Translations under genes and position numbers: made by a program
The notes under the pieces: model-generated
Told to the model about the DNA's origin: nothing
The model's input: the letters and a program-made list of their open reading frames with translations, nothing else
Databases searched by the model: none
NCBI GenBank assembly: GCA_036803025.1
Contig: DAIRVC010000014.1
Coordinates: 1 to 28,866, forward strand
Direction: 5' to 3'
DNA length: 28,866 nt
Source of the DNA: DAIRVC01 sp036803025
GTDB lineage: Bacteria; Chloroflexota; Anaerolineae; Anaerolineales; E44-bin32
In this document: one piece after another, positions 7,957 through 16,424 of the stretch
How the letters are laid out: every line of letters starts with the position of its first letter
Position numbering within the stretch: position 1 is the first letter of the stretch

Positions 7957-8739
7957 TCAAGGTTGAACGAAGGTCAGCTGCCACGACCCGGGGTAACCGG
8001 TGCCGTCGGCAGCTGTGCACGCGGGCGACTCAAGGGCGGCGATCGGCTCCTCTGAGTGCGCCACTTGCAGGGTGTAGGCGACCCCGGGCTGCATGGCGAA
8101 GTCCGCGTACCCCAGCCCCAGCTCCGGTTTCAGGCCGGTGAAGAAGCGGCTCTGCCCCTCGTCCCAGACGACCAGGATTTCCACGCCCGGGACGGCGCGG
8201 CCGGAACGGTCGCGGATCTCGACCATCAAGCGCGGCGGGTCGAGGTCTTGATCACACACCGGCTCGCGGCTCGACAGCGCGAAGGGCGCGCCCGGAGTGG
8301 CCGTCGCGGTGCGAATCGGCGGCGCAGTCGGGCTGCGCGTGGCGGTGCGGGTCGGGAAGGAGGTCACCGCCGGCTGCGGGGTCTCTCCTTCGGCGAACGG
8401 AGTCGGGCGTTCGCCCAGCGCGCTGGCCAGGACTGCCAATGCCTGCGCCTCGGCCAGCGGCCGTCCGGCGGCCAGCCGCTGCTGGGCCAGCGCCGCCAGT
8501 GTCTCGGCCGGGTTGGGGTCGGGCAGGAGCGCCAGCCGTGCCCGAGCGCGAGGCAGGTCTCCCTCACCGGCGTAGGCAGCCGCGATCAGGGTCAAGTAGT
8601 CGAGGCGGAAGTCGGCCCGCAGGGAGGCCGGCGCGGTATCGGTGTAGGCCACCGGATTGACCACCCAGGCGTAGTACAGGCCGGCGATGAGGCCGAGCAA
8701 CACCGCCAACGCGACCGGCAGCCACGCCAGGCGGTTCAC
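7957..8739 (-). CDS. membrane-anchored protein with Thr/Pro linker and Ig-like C-terminal domain
   Basis: I do not recognise this 260-residue protein. It has one N-terminal membrane helix (about 5-25), then an alpha-helical module with YTDTAPASLRADFRLDY and a short TPR-like repeat region (about 55-110). A Thr/Pro/Arg-rich linker follows (about 115-150) and leads to a beta-rich domain that includes LMVEIRDRSGRAVPGVEILV, reminiscent of carboxypeptidase-regulatory or Ig-like folds. Two cysteines in the C-terminal domain may form a disulfide. The start overlaps the stop of the upstream gene by 4 bases (ATGA), so the two are translationally coupled. The N-terminal module is a diverged copy of the upstream protein. 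A surface location is inferred. Confidence 0.75.
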   Translation of the reverse strand: MNRLAWLPVALAVLLGLIAGLYYAWVVNPVAYTDTAPASLRADFRLDYLTLIAAAYAGEGDLPRARARLALLPDPNPAETLAALAQQRLAAGRPLAEAQALAVLASALGERPTPFAEGETPQPAVTSFPTRTATRSPTAPPIRTATATPGAPFALSSREPVCDQDLDPPRLMVEIRDRSGRAVPGVEILVVWDEGQSRFFTGLKPELGLGYADFAMQPGVAYTLQVAHSEEPIAALESPACTAADGTGYPGSWQLTFVQP

Positions 8740-9092
8740 GGCCCGTCGATCCCTGCGCCGGGTGAAGCCCGCAGCGCTACGGCCAGACGGTTCAGCGTGT
8801 CCAGATCGCGCTGGCTGAAGTTGCGCGCCACCGCGTATTCGATGGCCTCGACGACCAGGTCCAGCGGCGGGCGCGGCCCCAACGCGGCCAGGCGGACGCG
8901 TGCGCTCTCCAGGTCGTCATCACCGCCGAAGGCCTGCGCCGTCATCAAGACGTAGTCGGCGCGGAAGTCCTCCCGCAGCGTGTCCGGGGAGGTGTCCACG
9001 TACTTGACCGGCCGCAAGACCCAGCCGTAGATCAATCCCGCGGCCAGGCCGATCACCAGACCTACAGCGACGCGAAACGCGATCGTCTTCAT
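8736..9092 (-). CDS. small membrane-anchored protein, paralogue of its neighbour
   Basis: This 118-residue protein has one N-terminal membrane helix (about 7-27) and a short soluble helical domain. The stretch WVLRPVKYVDTSPDTLREDF aligns with the corresponding region of the downstream 260-residue protein, as does the later DDDLESARVRLAAL segment. The two genes therefore probably arose by duplication, with the downstream copy gaining a linker and a beta domain. The reading frames overlap by 4 bases. No enzyme motif is visible. A role in a paired envelope complex is a guess based only on coupling and shared domains. Confidence 0.72.
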   Translation of the reverse strand: MKTIAFRVAVGLVIGLAAGLIYGWVLRPVKYVDTSPDTLREDFRADYVLMTAQAFGGDDDLESARVRLAALGPRPPLDLVVEAIEYAVARNFSQRDLDTLNRLAVALRASPGAGIDGP

Positions 9093-9121
9093 TTCATCCG
9101 CGAGTCAGACAGACTGAGGCG

Positions 9122-9150
9122 ATTGTGCCACAGACGCCGATAACCGGCAA
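9122..9150 (-). promoter_or_regulatory. candidate promoter of the paralogous membrane-protein pair
   Basis: On the minus strand TTGCCG (9150-9145) and CACAAT (9127-9122) are separated by 17 bases; each matches consensus at 4 of 6 positions. Transcription would start near 9115, giving a leader of about 20 bases. Confidence 0.38.
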
Positions 9151-9166
9151 TGCGCGCCGAAACGCG

Positions 9167-9198
9167 GCACGGCCGATCGCTGCTCGCGTCGGCCGTGC
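9167..9198 (-). terminator. hairpin downstream of tRNA-Leu
   Basis: Arms 9167-9176 and 9189-9198 form a perfect 10-bp GC-rich stem with a 12-base loop, starting 10 bases after the tRNA-Leu CCA end on the minus strand. It lacks a clear U-run after the stem. Confidence 0.5.
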
Positions 9199-9204
9199 TA
9201 TAAT
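9196..9204 (+). promoter_or_regulatory. extended -10 element (TGC TATAAT) pointing toward ychF
   Basis: TG-C-TATAAT is a perfect extended -10 motif on the plus strand. A transcript from near 9211 would run antisense through the whole tRNA-Leu gene and reach ychF at 9375. No -35 is seen, as is common with extended -10 promoters. A weaker alternative is TATAGC at 9304-9309. Confidence 0.35.
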
Positions 9205-9208
9205 CGCC

Positions 9209-9293
9209 TGGTGCCGAAGGTGGGACTCGAACCCACACTCCCGAAGGAACGCGATTTTGAGTCGCGCGCGTCTGCCAGTTCCGCCACTTCGGC
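9209..9293 (-). tRNA. tRNA-Leu (anticodon CAA), CCA encoded
   Basis: Read on the minus strand, the 7-bp acceptor stem GCCGAAG/CTTCGGC is followed by discriminator A and an encoded CCA. The anticodon stem CGCGA/TCGCG closes the loop CTCAAAA, giving anticodon CAA for UUG leucine codons. A class II variable arm (GTTCC TTC GGGAGT region) and T arm GTGGG TTCGAGT CCCAC are present. Confidence 0.96.
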
Positions 9294-9301
9294 CCGCCGG
9301 A

Positions 9302-9330
9302 AGTATAGCCAAGCGGTCGGAGCGGGTCAA
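9302..9330 (-). promoter_or_regulatory. promoter of tRNA-Leu
   Basis: On the minus strand TTGACC (9330-9325) and TATACT (9307-9302) are separated by exactly 17 bases, each matching consensus at 5 of 6 positions. The -10 ends 8 bases before the mature tRNA 5' end. Confidence 0.65.
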
Positions 9331-9374
9331 GACCGCGGCTTGCGGCAGCCCACGCGGGGAGATTCCAGGTCCAC

Positions 9375-10445
9375 ATGCAGCTCGGGATTATCGGCCTGCC
9401 GGTCGCCGGCAAGACGACCATCTTTAATGCGCTGACCGGTAGCGCGCTGCCCACCGGTGCCCTGGCCGGCGGGCGCGTTGAAGTTCACACCGCCGTCGTC
9501 GATGTGCCCGACGCGCGTGTCGACGCCCTGAGCCGCCTGTACCACCCCAAGAAGACAACCTATGCCAAGGTGACCTACGCCGACATCGGCGGCTTGCAGG
9601 CCGAGGCCGGGCGCGAGGGCCTGCCCGGGACCCTGCTCAACCAGCTGGCCCAGATGGACGGCTTCGTCCATGTCGTGCGCGCCTTCGACGATCCGTCTGC
9701 CCCGCATCCGAGCGGCAGCGTCGACCCTGCTCGAGACCTGGCCGCCATGGAAAACGAGTTCCTACTCAACGACATGCTGGTCGTCGAGCGGCGGCTCGAG
9801 CGGCTGAACGAGGAGCGCCAACGCGGCGGCCGCGAGCGCGCCGTCGTCGAGCGCGAACTGGCAATCTTCAATCGGCTGAGCCAGACCCTGGCGCAGAACC
9901 AGCCCCTGCGCACGCAGACCTTCTCGCTCGACGAGGATCGCCTGCTGACCGGCTTCGGCCTGCTCAGCCGCAAACCAATGCTGGTCCTGGTCAACACCGC
10001 CGAAGGTGGGACGGGCCCGACCCTGCAGCCGCCCTCGGCGGGAGTCTCGGTGTTGGCGCTGCAGGGCAAGCTGGAGAGCGAGATCGCCCAGCTCCCCCCG
10101 GAGGAGACCGCCGCCTACCTGGCCGAGTACAAGATCGACGAGCCGGGCCGCATGCGCGTCATCCGCGAGTCGTACGACCTGCTCGGGCTGCTTTCGTTCT
10201 TCACCGTCGGCGAGGACGAGGTGCGCGCCTGGCGCCTGCGCCGCGGCGGCACGGCGCTGGAGGCGGCCGGCACCATCCACACAGATCTGGCGCGCGGCTT
10301 CATCCGCGCCGAGGCAATCGCCTGGGACGAACTGCTGGCGCTGGGCGGCCTGCCCCAGGCCCGCACCCACGGCAAGCTTCGCCTGGAGGGCAAGGACTAC
10401 GTCGTGTCCGAGGGCGAGGTCATCCACATCCGCTTCAACGTCTGA
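9375..10445 (+). CDS. ychF: YchF/Obg-type GTPase (ribosome-associated ATPase family)
   Basis: This 356-residue protein matches the usual YchF/OLA1 length and layout. The G domain opens with MQLGIIGLPVAGKTT. The P-loop GLPVAGKTT (7-15) differs from the usual GLPNVGKST. Switch regions include YADIGGLQ, and the coiled-coil insertion (about 135-175) is rich in Glu and Arg. The nucleotide-base motif appears as LVNTAE in place of the family's N-x-x-E stretch. The C-terminal TGS domain is recognisable from LSFFTVGEDEVRAWRL through YVVSEGEVIHIRFNV. YchF proteins bind ribosomes and prefer ATP over GTP. It is a single gene between tRNA-Leu (opposite strand) and the large lipoprotein gene. Confidence 0.93.
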   Translation: MQLGIIGLPVAGKTTIFNALTGSALPTGALAGGRVEVHTAVVDVPDARVDALSRLYHPKKTTYAKVTYADIGGLQAEAGREGLPGTLLNQLAQMDGFVHVVRAFDDPSAPHPSGSVDPARDLAAMENEFLLNDMLVVERRLERLNEERQRGGRERAVVERELAIFNRLSQTLAQNQPLRTQTFSLDEDRLLTGFGLLSRKPMLVLVNTAEGGTGPTLQPPSAGVSVLALQGKLESEIAQLPPEETAAYLAEYKIDEPGRMRVIRESYDLLGLLSFFTVGEDEVRAWRLRRGGTALEAAGTIHTDLARGFIRAEAIAWDELLALGGLPQARTHGKLRLEGKDYVVSEGEVIHIRFNV

Positions 10446-10479
10446 CGTTCGCGCCCCGCAGCCGCTCCGCTCGAGTCGG

Positions 10480-10485
10480 TATAAT
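10480..10485 (+). promoter_or_regulatory. -10 box of the alpha-2-macroglobulin-like gene
   Basis: A perfect TATAAT lies 36 bases before the start codon. Transcription would start near 10492, leaving a 30-base leader that contains the GGGAGG ribosome binding site (10510-10515). No good -35 is seen. Confidence 0.5.
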
Positions 10486-10521
10486 CGAGAACGCTCGTCT
10501 TGACCGCCCGGGAGGCTTGCG

Positions 10522-13500
10522 ATGCGGCCACCAAGGTTCCTCGGTCTGTTGCTGAGCGCGCTCTTGCTGGCCGGACTGGCTTGCAGCCTGCCCGGCCTCG
10601 ACCGCCTGCTGCCCGGCGCCGAGCCGACGCCGACGCCTCGCCCGCTCGACACGGTCGCGCCGCGCCTGGTCGAAAGCGACCCGGCCGCGGGCGAGGAGAT
10701 CCTCCCGCTCGACCCCGTCACGCTCTACTTCGATCAGCCCATGGACCGCGCCTCGGTCGAAGGGGCGATTGAGATCCGACCAGGCGTCGATGGAAGCTTC
10801 ACATGGCTGGATGACCGCAGCCTGCGTTTCCAGCCTGATCCCGGCCTGCAGCGCGGCGGCAGCTACGTTCTCAGCATTGGGAGCGGGGCACACTCGCAGA
10901 CCGGGCTGGCCCTGGCCGAACCGCTGCGGCTCAGCCTTCAGGTGGCCGGGCCGCTCCAGGTGACGCAGGTCCTGCCGGCGCCTGGGACGACCGATGTGCA
11001 ACCGGATACGGTCATCACCGTCGTCTTCAGCCGCCCGGTCGTTCCGCTGCAACTCGAGGGCGAGGCCCGCCGGCCGATCTCGATCGAGCCGAGCGTCGAT
11101 GGCCGCGGCGAGTGGATCGACACCAACATCTATGTGTTTCGTCCGTCGACGGCCCTGATGGGCGGCACGGCCGTCACGGTCCGAGTCGACGAGACCCTGA
11201 CCGACCTGACCGGCGCCGCGCTGACCGAGCCGTTCTCGTGGTCGTTCAGCACCGCGTTGCCGCGCGTCGTCGAGGTCACACCCGCCGATGCGACCGAGGT
11301 GCCGATAGATGCTCCGGTGACCATCCGCTTCGACCAGCCCATGGACGTCGGCAGCGTACAGCAGGCTTTCCGCCTCCAGATCCCGGGTTCGCCGGCGCTG
11401 GAGGGCCTGTTCGCCTGGGACGAACGCAACACGCAGATGACCTTCGAGCCGAGCGAGCACCTGATCTACGGGTCCAGCTACGAGATCCTTGTGAGTGAGC
11501 AGGCTCGCTCCGCCGGAGGCGCCGGATTGTTGGAGGCATTCCGAGGCGAGTTCCTGGCCGTCCCGCGGCCGGCCGTTGTCCAGACCGATCCGGCCAACGG
11601 GGCACAGGCCTCGCCCTATGCGCCGATCGAGGTCACCTTCTCCGCCCCGATGGATCCCGCATCGGTCTTGGGCGCGCTGCGAAGCACCCCGGCCATCGAG
11701 AACCTGGGCACATTCTGGGACAGCGACGGGCGAACGCTGCAAATCTACGGCGACCTTCAGCCATCGACGCGCTACACCATTTCCCTGGCGGCCACAGCCT
11801 CCGATCCCCATGGGACTCCGCTGGCCGGACAGTACACCTGGTCGTTCGACACCGAGGCGCTGCCGGCACAGGTCGGTTTCAGTCGCTATTCCACTGCGCT
11901 CAGCTTGACGCCCGATCGGCCGCCCGTGGTCGAAGTCCTGGCTCGCAACGTCGACCGCCTGGACCTGTCGCTCTACCGGATCGAGGCCTCGACGTTTCTG
12001 AGCCTGCTGCGCAGCGGTGATCACCTCTCCAACCCGGCGCGGCCTGCCACCGGCCTTATCCGGCAGTGGTCAGAATCGGTCGCCGTCACACCGGACACCA
12101 TGGAGACGGTCAGCCTCGTCCTGCAGACCAACCCGCTTCCGTCCGGCGTCTACCTGTTGACCCTCGATACGCCGGAGGATCAGGAGCCCGCCCAAGGCCG
12201 GCTGGTCGTGATTCGCCGCGTGGAATTGGTCGTCAAATACGGGCCGCAGGAGAGCCTGGTCTGGGCAGTCGATCTGACCACGGGCGAGCCGCTGCCCGAC
12301 CTGCCGATCCGACTGCTGGATGAGCACGGAACCGAGATGGGCGCCGGCAGAACCGACTCGGAAGGAGTCTGGCGGGCGAGCCATGCTCAAGTGCCCGAGG
12401 ACAATCCGTGGGCCGGTGTCACCGCGCTCAGCGGCAGCCCCGGCGATGACCGTTTCGGATTGACCTCGACCACCTGGTCGTACGGCGTCGCCGCCTATGA
12501 CTTCCGCATCGCGCTTGACCCGGCCGCCGCCTCGCTCACCGCGTACCTGTACACCGACCGGCCGATCTACCGCCCCGGGCAGACCGTCTACTACCGCGGT
12601 GTGGTGCGCGCGCCGGGCGACAGCGGCTATGTCCTGCCGGACCTGGCCAACCTCGCGGTGAGCACCTACAGCTCGGAAGGCGAGCCGATCGCCGATGACC
12701 TCGCCAGCCTCTCGGCGTACGGGACATTCGACGGCGTGGTGGCCCTCAGCGAGGCTGCACCGTCGGGCACGTATTGGATCTCCACCGACTACGGCTCGGT
12801 CACATTCGAGGTGGCCGAATTCCGGCGTCCGGAGTTCCTGGTCGAGGTGACGGCCCGGTCTGCGCAGCTAGCCGCCGGTGAGCGAGTATTCGCCAGCCTG
12901 CTGGCCGAGTACAACTTCGGCGCACCCGTCGCCGGGGCGCAGGTATCCTGGACGGCGTGGGCCGAGGCGACCTCGCTCCCGGGTCTCCCGCTTGCCGGGG
13001 ACCCGTACGCATTCGCCGACTTCGCGTTGGACCCCTTCCAGACCGAGACGCTGGCGGAGGGCGAGGGCCGAACCGGCGCCGACGGCACGCTGGAGATCTC
13101 CTTGCCGACGACCGGCGCCGATGATCGCCCGCGCCGGGTGACCGTCGAGGCGATCGTGACGGACCCAGCCGGGCTGCCGGTCACCGCCCGGACTGAGATC
13201 ACACTCCACCCGGCGCTCTTCTACATCGGCCTGACCCCGGAAGAATACGTTGCACGCGCCGGCGACGAGTCCGTCGTGCAGGTTCGCGCGCTGGATTGGG
13301 AATCCACATCACTGGCCGGCATCCCGCTTGATGTCAGCGTCGAGCGCCTGACCTGGCGCCAGACGGTCGATCCCGATGGCGCGCTGGCCTGGGAATCCGA
13401 GGCCGACCTGCTCAACCGCGCCACGGTCACCACCGAGGCGGACGGCATCGCCCGCGTCTCCTTCCGCCCGCCCAGCGCCGGGACCTACCGTGTCCGAGCC

Positions 13501-16365
13501 TCAGGCCGCGACGCGGCCGGCCGCGCGGTCAACGCAGCGCTGATGTTGTATGTGGCCGGGACCGGCGAGGCGACCTGGCGTCAGCCCGGCGCCGGCCGGC
13601 TGGCTCTGATCGCGGATCGCGCCATCTACCGCCCGGGCGAGACGGCTGCGATTCTGGTGCCCTCCCCCTTCGAGGGCCCGGTGGCTGCGTTGCTGACCGT
13701 TGAACGCGACGGGATCCTCGAGCACAGCGTTCACCAGCTCACTTCGTCGCAGTCGCTGCTGGAGATCCCGATCGAAGCCGCCTACGCGCCGAATGTGTTC
13801 GTCAGTGTGACGTTGATCGCGCCGGCCCGGTCCGGGCAGTTGCCCGGGATCGCCGTCGGCCTGGTCGAGCTTCCCGTCGACGCCTCCGACTATCAGCTGC
13901 AGATCAGCCTGACGCCGGATCGCCTGGACGCCGGCCCGGGAGAGCAAGTCACGGTCGCCCTTCAGGTGAGCGATGCAGCCGGACGGCCGGTGGAGTCGGA
14001 ATTCTCGCTGGCGCTTGTCGATATCGCCACGCTGGCGCTCCTTCCACCGAACAGCCGGCCGCCCTTCGAGGCCCTCTACGCTCCCCGGCCGCTGCGCATC
14101 CTGACCGGGGCCTCGCTGACGATCAGCGGCGAGGGCGCGACGCCGCTGCCCACCGGCGGGGGCCTGGGAGGCGGCGGCGAGGCCGCCCCGGTCGAGATCC
14201 GCACCGAGTTCCCCGACACGGCCTTCTGGCGCGCGGACGTGGTCACCGATCGACAGGGCCGGGCGCAGGTCACCCTGACCCTTCCCGACAGCCTGACCAC
14301 CTGGCGTATGGAGGCGCGCGGCGCGACCCGCGACACGCGCCTCGGCCGCGCCAGCCTGGATATCGTGGCGACGAAGGACCTGCTCATACGACCGGTCACG
14401 CCGCGCTTCTTCACCGCCGGAGACACGGCCGGCGTCGCCGCGGTGGTGCATAACAACACCGCCAGCCCCCTCTCGGCGGAGGTGTGGCTGGAGGCGACTG
14501 GCGCCCTGGTGGCCGCGCCGGATCGTATGACCGTCGAGCTGCCGGCGCGCAGCCAGGCGCGGGTCGAATGGTCGCTCTCGGTGCTCGAGCAGGACAGCGT
14601 TCGACTGGTGTTCAATGTGACCGGTGGAGGCTTGCAGGACGCCTCCACCCCGACGGTCGGGACCGCCGTAGACGGTGCGCTGCCGGTGCGCCGCTTCAGC
14701 GCACCGGACACAGCCGCTACCGCCGGACTCCTCGAACAAGCCGAGCGCCGCCTGGAGGTGGTCAGCCTGCCCCGGCGTTTCGACGCGACGCAAGGCGATC
14801 TCCGCCTGACGATCGATCCGTCGCTCGGATCGGCTGTCCTATCCGCGCTCGACGCGCTGGAGACTCGGCCCTCGGGCAGCAATGAATGGCTGGCCTCGCG
14901 CCTGCTCGCCAACCTGGGTGCGCTGCAGACCCTCGAAGCGACCGGCATCCAAGATCCGGAACTGCGCGGCCGCTGCGAGCGGGCGGTCCCCTCGGCGGTC
15001 GACCTGCTCTCCCGCCGGCAGCTGGCCGACGGCGGTTGGGGCTGGTGGCCGGAAAGCCCCTCCCAGGCCTACCTTACGGCTTCCATCCTGTACGCGCTGG
15101 GAGAGGCGCAGGCGGCCGGTTTCTACGTCCGGCCTGAGATCCTGGACGCCGCGGCCGGCCGGCTGCGCTCGGGGCTGGTCCCTGCCGAGCGTTTGCTGAC
15201 CGGCGAGGAGATCAGCCGGCAGGCGATGCTCTTGCTGGCCCTGGCTACCGCAGAGCGTGGCGACCCTCAGGCCACCCGGGAGCTGGCCGGCCTGACGGAT
15301 CGGCTCGAAAGCAGCGCAGAGGCACTCGTCGTTCGCACACTGGCTATGCTCGACCCGCTCGACGAATCCATCGCCCGCATGGTCGCCGACCTGAACGCCG
15401 CCGCGATCGCCTCGGCCACCGGCGCGCACTGGGACGACGCCGGCGGTGATCGGTCGAGCATGCCGTCCGCCGTCCGCGCCACCGCCCAGGTCGTGCAGGC
15501 ATTCCTGGCGGCCGACCCGGATCATCCGCTCCTGGCCGGCGCCGTCCGCTGGCTCCTGGCGGCGCGCCGGCCCGAAGGTGCGTGGGGTTCCTCACACGAG
15601 ACCGGTTGGGCAGTGCTGGCCGTGAGCGGCTGGATCCGTCAGAGCGGAACCGGCGATTCGGCCTATGAGTACACGCTCGACCTGAACGGCCTGCCGCTGG
15701 GGACGGGTCAGGCCCTTCCCGGCCAGATTGCTGAGGCGGCTACCTACACAGCGCCGGTGACAAGTCTGTTCCCCGACCAACCGAACCAGGTGGCCGTGGA
15801 GCGTGGCCCGGGTCCCGGCGCGCTGGCCTACACCGCGCATCTGACGGTCTATCGGCCGGTGGAGGAGGTTGAGGCGGTCGATCGCGGCCTGTCGGTCAGC
15901 CGTGAGTACTTCCGCTACGACGGCGAGTGCGGCGGGCCGGACAGCCCTTGTCCGCTGGTCACGGAACCCGCCGTTGGCGAGGATCTGCTCGTTCGCGTCA
16001 CGCTGCGCGTCCCGGCCCAGCAGTACTATGTGGTCGTCGAGGACCCGTATCCCGCCGGGGCCGAGCCGATCGATCCGACCCTCGAGACCAGCCCTTCGCG
16101 CGCCCCGGCCGAGGCCTGGTCACTGGACGATCCGCTGCACGGAGCCTGGGGCTGGTGGTGGTTCACCCATGCGCAGGTCGGGGACGATCAGGTAACTCTG
16201 TTCGCCGACTATCTGCCGCCCGGTACGTATCAGTACACCTACCGGCTGCACGCCGCATTCGCAGGCGAGTTCCGCGTCCTGCCCACGCGCGCCTACGCGG
16301 TCTACTTCCCCGAGGTCTACGGACGCGCGGCCGGCCGGGTGCTGACGATCAGACCCGGCGAATGA
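10522..16365 (+). CDS. alpha-2-macroglobulin-like lipoprotein without thioester
   Basis: This 1947-residue protein is a bacterial alpha-2-macroglobulin of the YfaS/YfhM kind, thought to trap invading proteases at the cell surface. A lipoprotein signal ends at C21 (LLAGLAC). Four Ig-like (Big_5 type) domains follow (about 45-445), each with a 'P..G' and 'F..PM' pattern. The macroglobulin domains carry the hallmark YTDRPIYRPGQTV (677-689). A glycine-rich stretch (about 1211-1220, GGGLGGGGEA) precedes the region with WRADVVTDRQGRAQVTLTLP. In the alpha-toroid domain the thioester position reads PSGSNEWLASR (S1453, E1455, W1456) where active members have CxEQ, so no thioester can form. GWGWWPES is conserved. 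The C-terminal domain contains VVEDPYPAGAEPID and FPEVYGR. No penicillin-binding protein partner gene is adjacent. Confidence 0.93.
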   Translation: MRPPRFLGLLLSALLLAGLACSLPGLDRLLPGAEPTPTPRPLDTVAPRLVESDPAAGEEILPLDPVTLYFDQPMDRASVEGAIEIRPGVDGSFTWLDDRSLRFQPDPGLQRGGSYVLSIGSGAHSQTGLALAEPLRLSLQVAGPLQVTQVLPAPGTTDVQPDTVITVVFSRPVVPLQLEGEARRPISIEPSVDGRGEWIDTNIYVFRPSTALMGGTAVTVRVDETLTDLTGAALTEPFSWSFSTALPRVVEVTPADATEVPIDAPVTIRFDQPMDVGSVQQAFRLQIPGSPALEGLFAWDERNTQMTFEPSEHLIYGSSYEILVSEQARSAGGAGLLEAFRGEFLAVPRPAVVQTDPANGAQASPYAPIEVTFSAPMDPASVLGALRSTPAIENLGTFWDSDGRTLQIYGDLQPSTRYTISLAATASDPHGTPLAGQYTWSFDTEALPAQVGFSRYSTALSLTPDRPPVVEVLARNVDRLDLSLYRIEASTFLSLLRSGDHLSNPARPATGLIRQWSESVAVTPDTMETVSLVLQTNPLPSGVYLLTLDTPEDQEPAQGRLVVIRRVELVVKYGPQESLVWAVDLTTGEPLPDLPIRLLDEHGTEMGAGRTDSEGVWRASHAQVPEDNPWAGVTALSGSPGDDRFGLTSTTWSYGVAAYDFRIALDPAAASLTAYLYTDRPIYRPGQTVYYRGVVRAPGDSGYVLPDLANLAVSTYSSEGEPIADDLASLSAYGTFDGVVALSEAAPSGTYWISTDYGSVTFEVAEFRRPEFLVEVTARSAQLAAGERVFASLLAEYNFGAPVAGAQVSWTAWAEATSLPGLPLAGDPYAFADFALDPFQTETLAEGEGRTGADGTLEISLPTTGADDRPRRVTVEAIVTDPAGLPVTARTEITLHPALFYIGLTPEEYVARAGDESVVQVRALDWESTSLAGIPLDVSVERLTWRQTVDPDGALAWESEADLLNRATVTTEADGIARVSFRPPSAGTYRVRASGRDAAGRAVNAALMLYVAGTGEATWRQPGAGRLALIADRAIYRPGETAAILVPSPFEGPVAALLTVERDGILEHSVHQLTSSQSLLEIPIEAAYAPNVFVSVTLIAPARSGQLPGIAVGLVELPVDASDYQLQISLTPDRLDAGPGEQVTVALQVSDAAGRPVESEFSLALVDIATLALLPPNSRPPFEALYAPRPLRILTGASLTISGEGATPLPTGGGLGGGGEAAPVEIRTEFPDTAFWRADVVTDRQGRAQVTLTLPDSLTTWRMEARGATRDTRLGRASLDIVATKDLLIRPVTPRFFTAGDTAGVAAVVHNNTASPLSAEVWLEATGALVAAPDRMTVELPARSQARVEWSLSVLEQDSVRLVFNVTGGGLQDASTPTVGTAVDGALPVRRFSAPDTAATAGLLEQAERRLEVVSLPRRFDATQGDLRLTIDPSLGSAVLSALDALETRPSGSNEWLASRLLANLGALQTLEATGIQDPELRGRCERAVPSAVDLLSRRQLADGGWGWWPESPSQAYLTASILYALGEAQAAGFYVRPEILDAAAGRLRSGLVPAERLLTGEEISRQAMLLLALATAERGDPQATRELAGLTDRLESSAEALVVRTLAMLDPLDESIARMVADLNAAAIASATGAHWDDAGGDRSSMPSAVRATAQVVQAFLAADPDHPLLAGAVRWLLAARRPEGAWGSSHETGWAVLAVSGWIRQSGTGDSAYEYTLDLNGLPLGTGQALPGQIAEAATYTAPVTSLFPDQPNQVAVERGPGPGALAYTAHLTVYRPVEEVEAVDRGLSVSREYFRYDGECGGPDSPCPLVTEPAVGEDLLVRVTLRVPAQQYYVVVEDPYPAGAEPIDPTLETSPSRAPAEAWSLDDPLHGAWGWWWFTHAQVGDDQVTLFADYLPPGTYQYTYRLHAAFAGEFRVLPTRAYAVYFPEVYGRAAGRVLTIRPGE

Positions 16366-16369
16366 ATCA

Positions 16370-16401
16370 AGCTGTCCCGCAAGCGCGCTTGCGGGACAGC
16401 T
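16370..16401. terminator. 32-nt perfect palindrome between convergent genes
   Basis: The 32 bases read the same on both strands, giving a stem of up to 13 bp (AGCTGTCCCGCAA with its complement) around GCGCGC. It starts 5 bases after the alpha-2-macroglobulin stop and 24 bases before the end of surE, so it probably terminates both. Confidence 0.7.
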
Positions 16402-16424
16402 CGCTCTTCCATTCGTACGCCGGC

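Noticed and set aside
9125..9435. Plus-strand frames with 'KVGLEPTLPKE' and 'RRWDSNPH'
   Set aside because: Antisense translation of tRNA-Leu, another typical spurious annotation.
10435..12024. 529-residue minus-strand frame under the start of the alpha-2-macroglobulin gene
   Set aside because: No signal, no motif, and it overlaps conserved Ig-like domains on the other strand.
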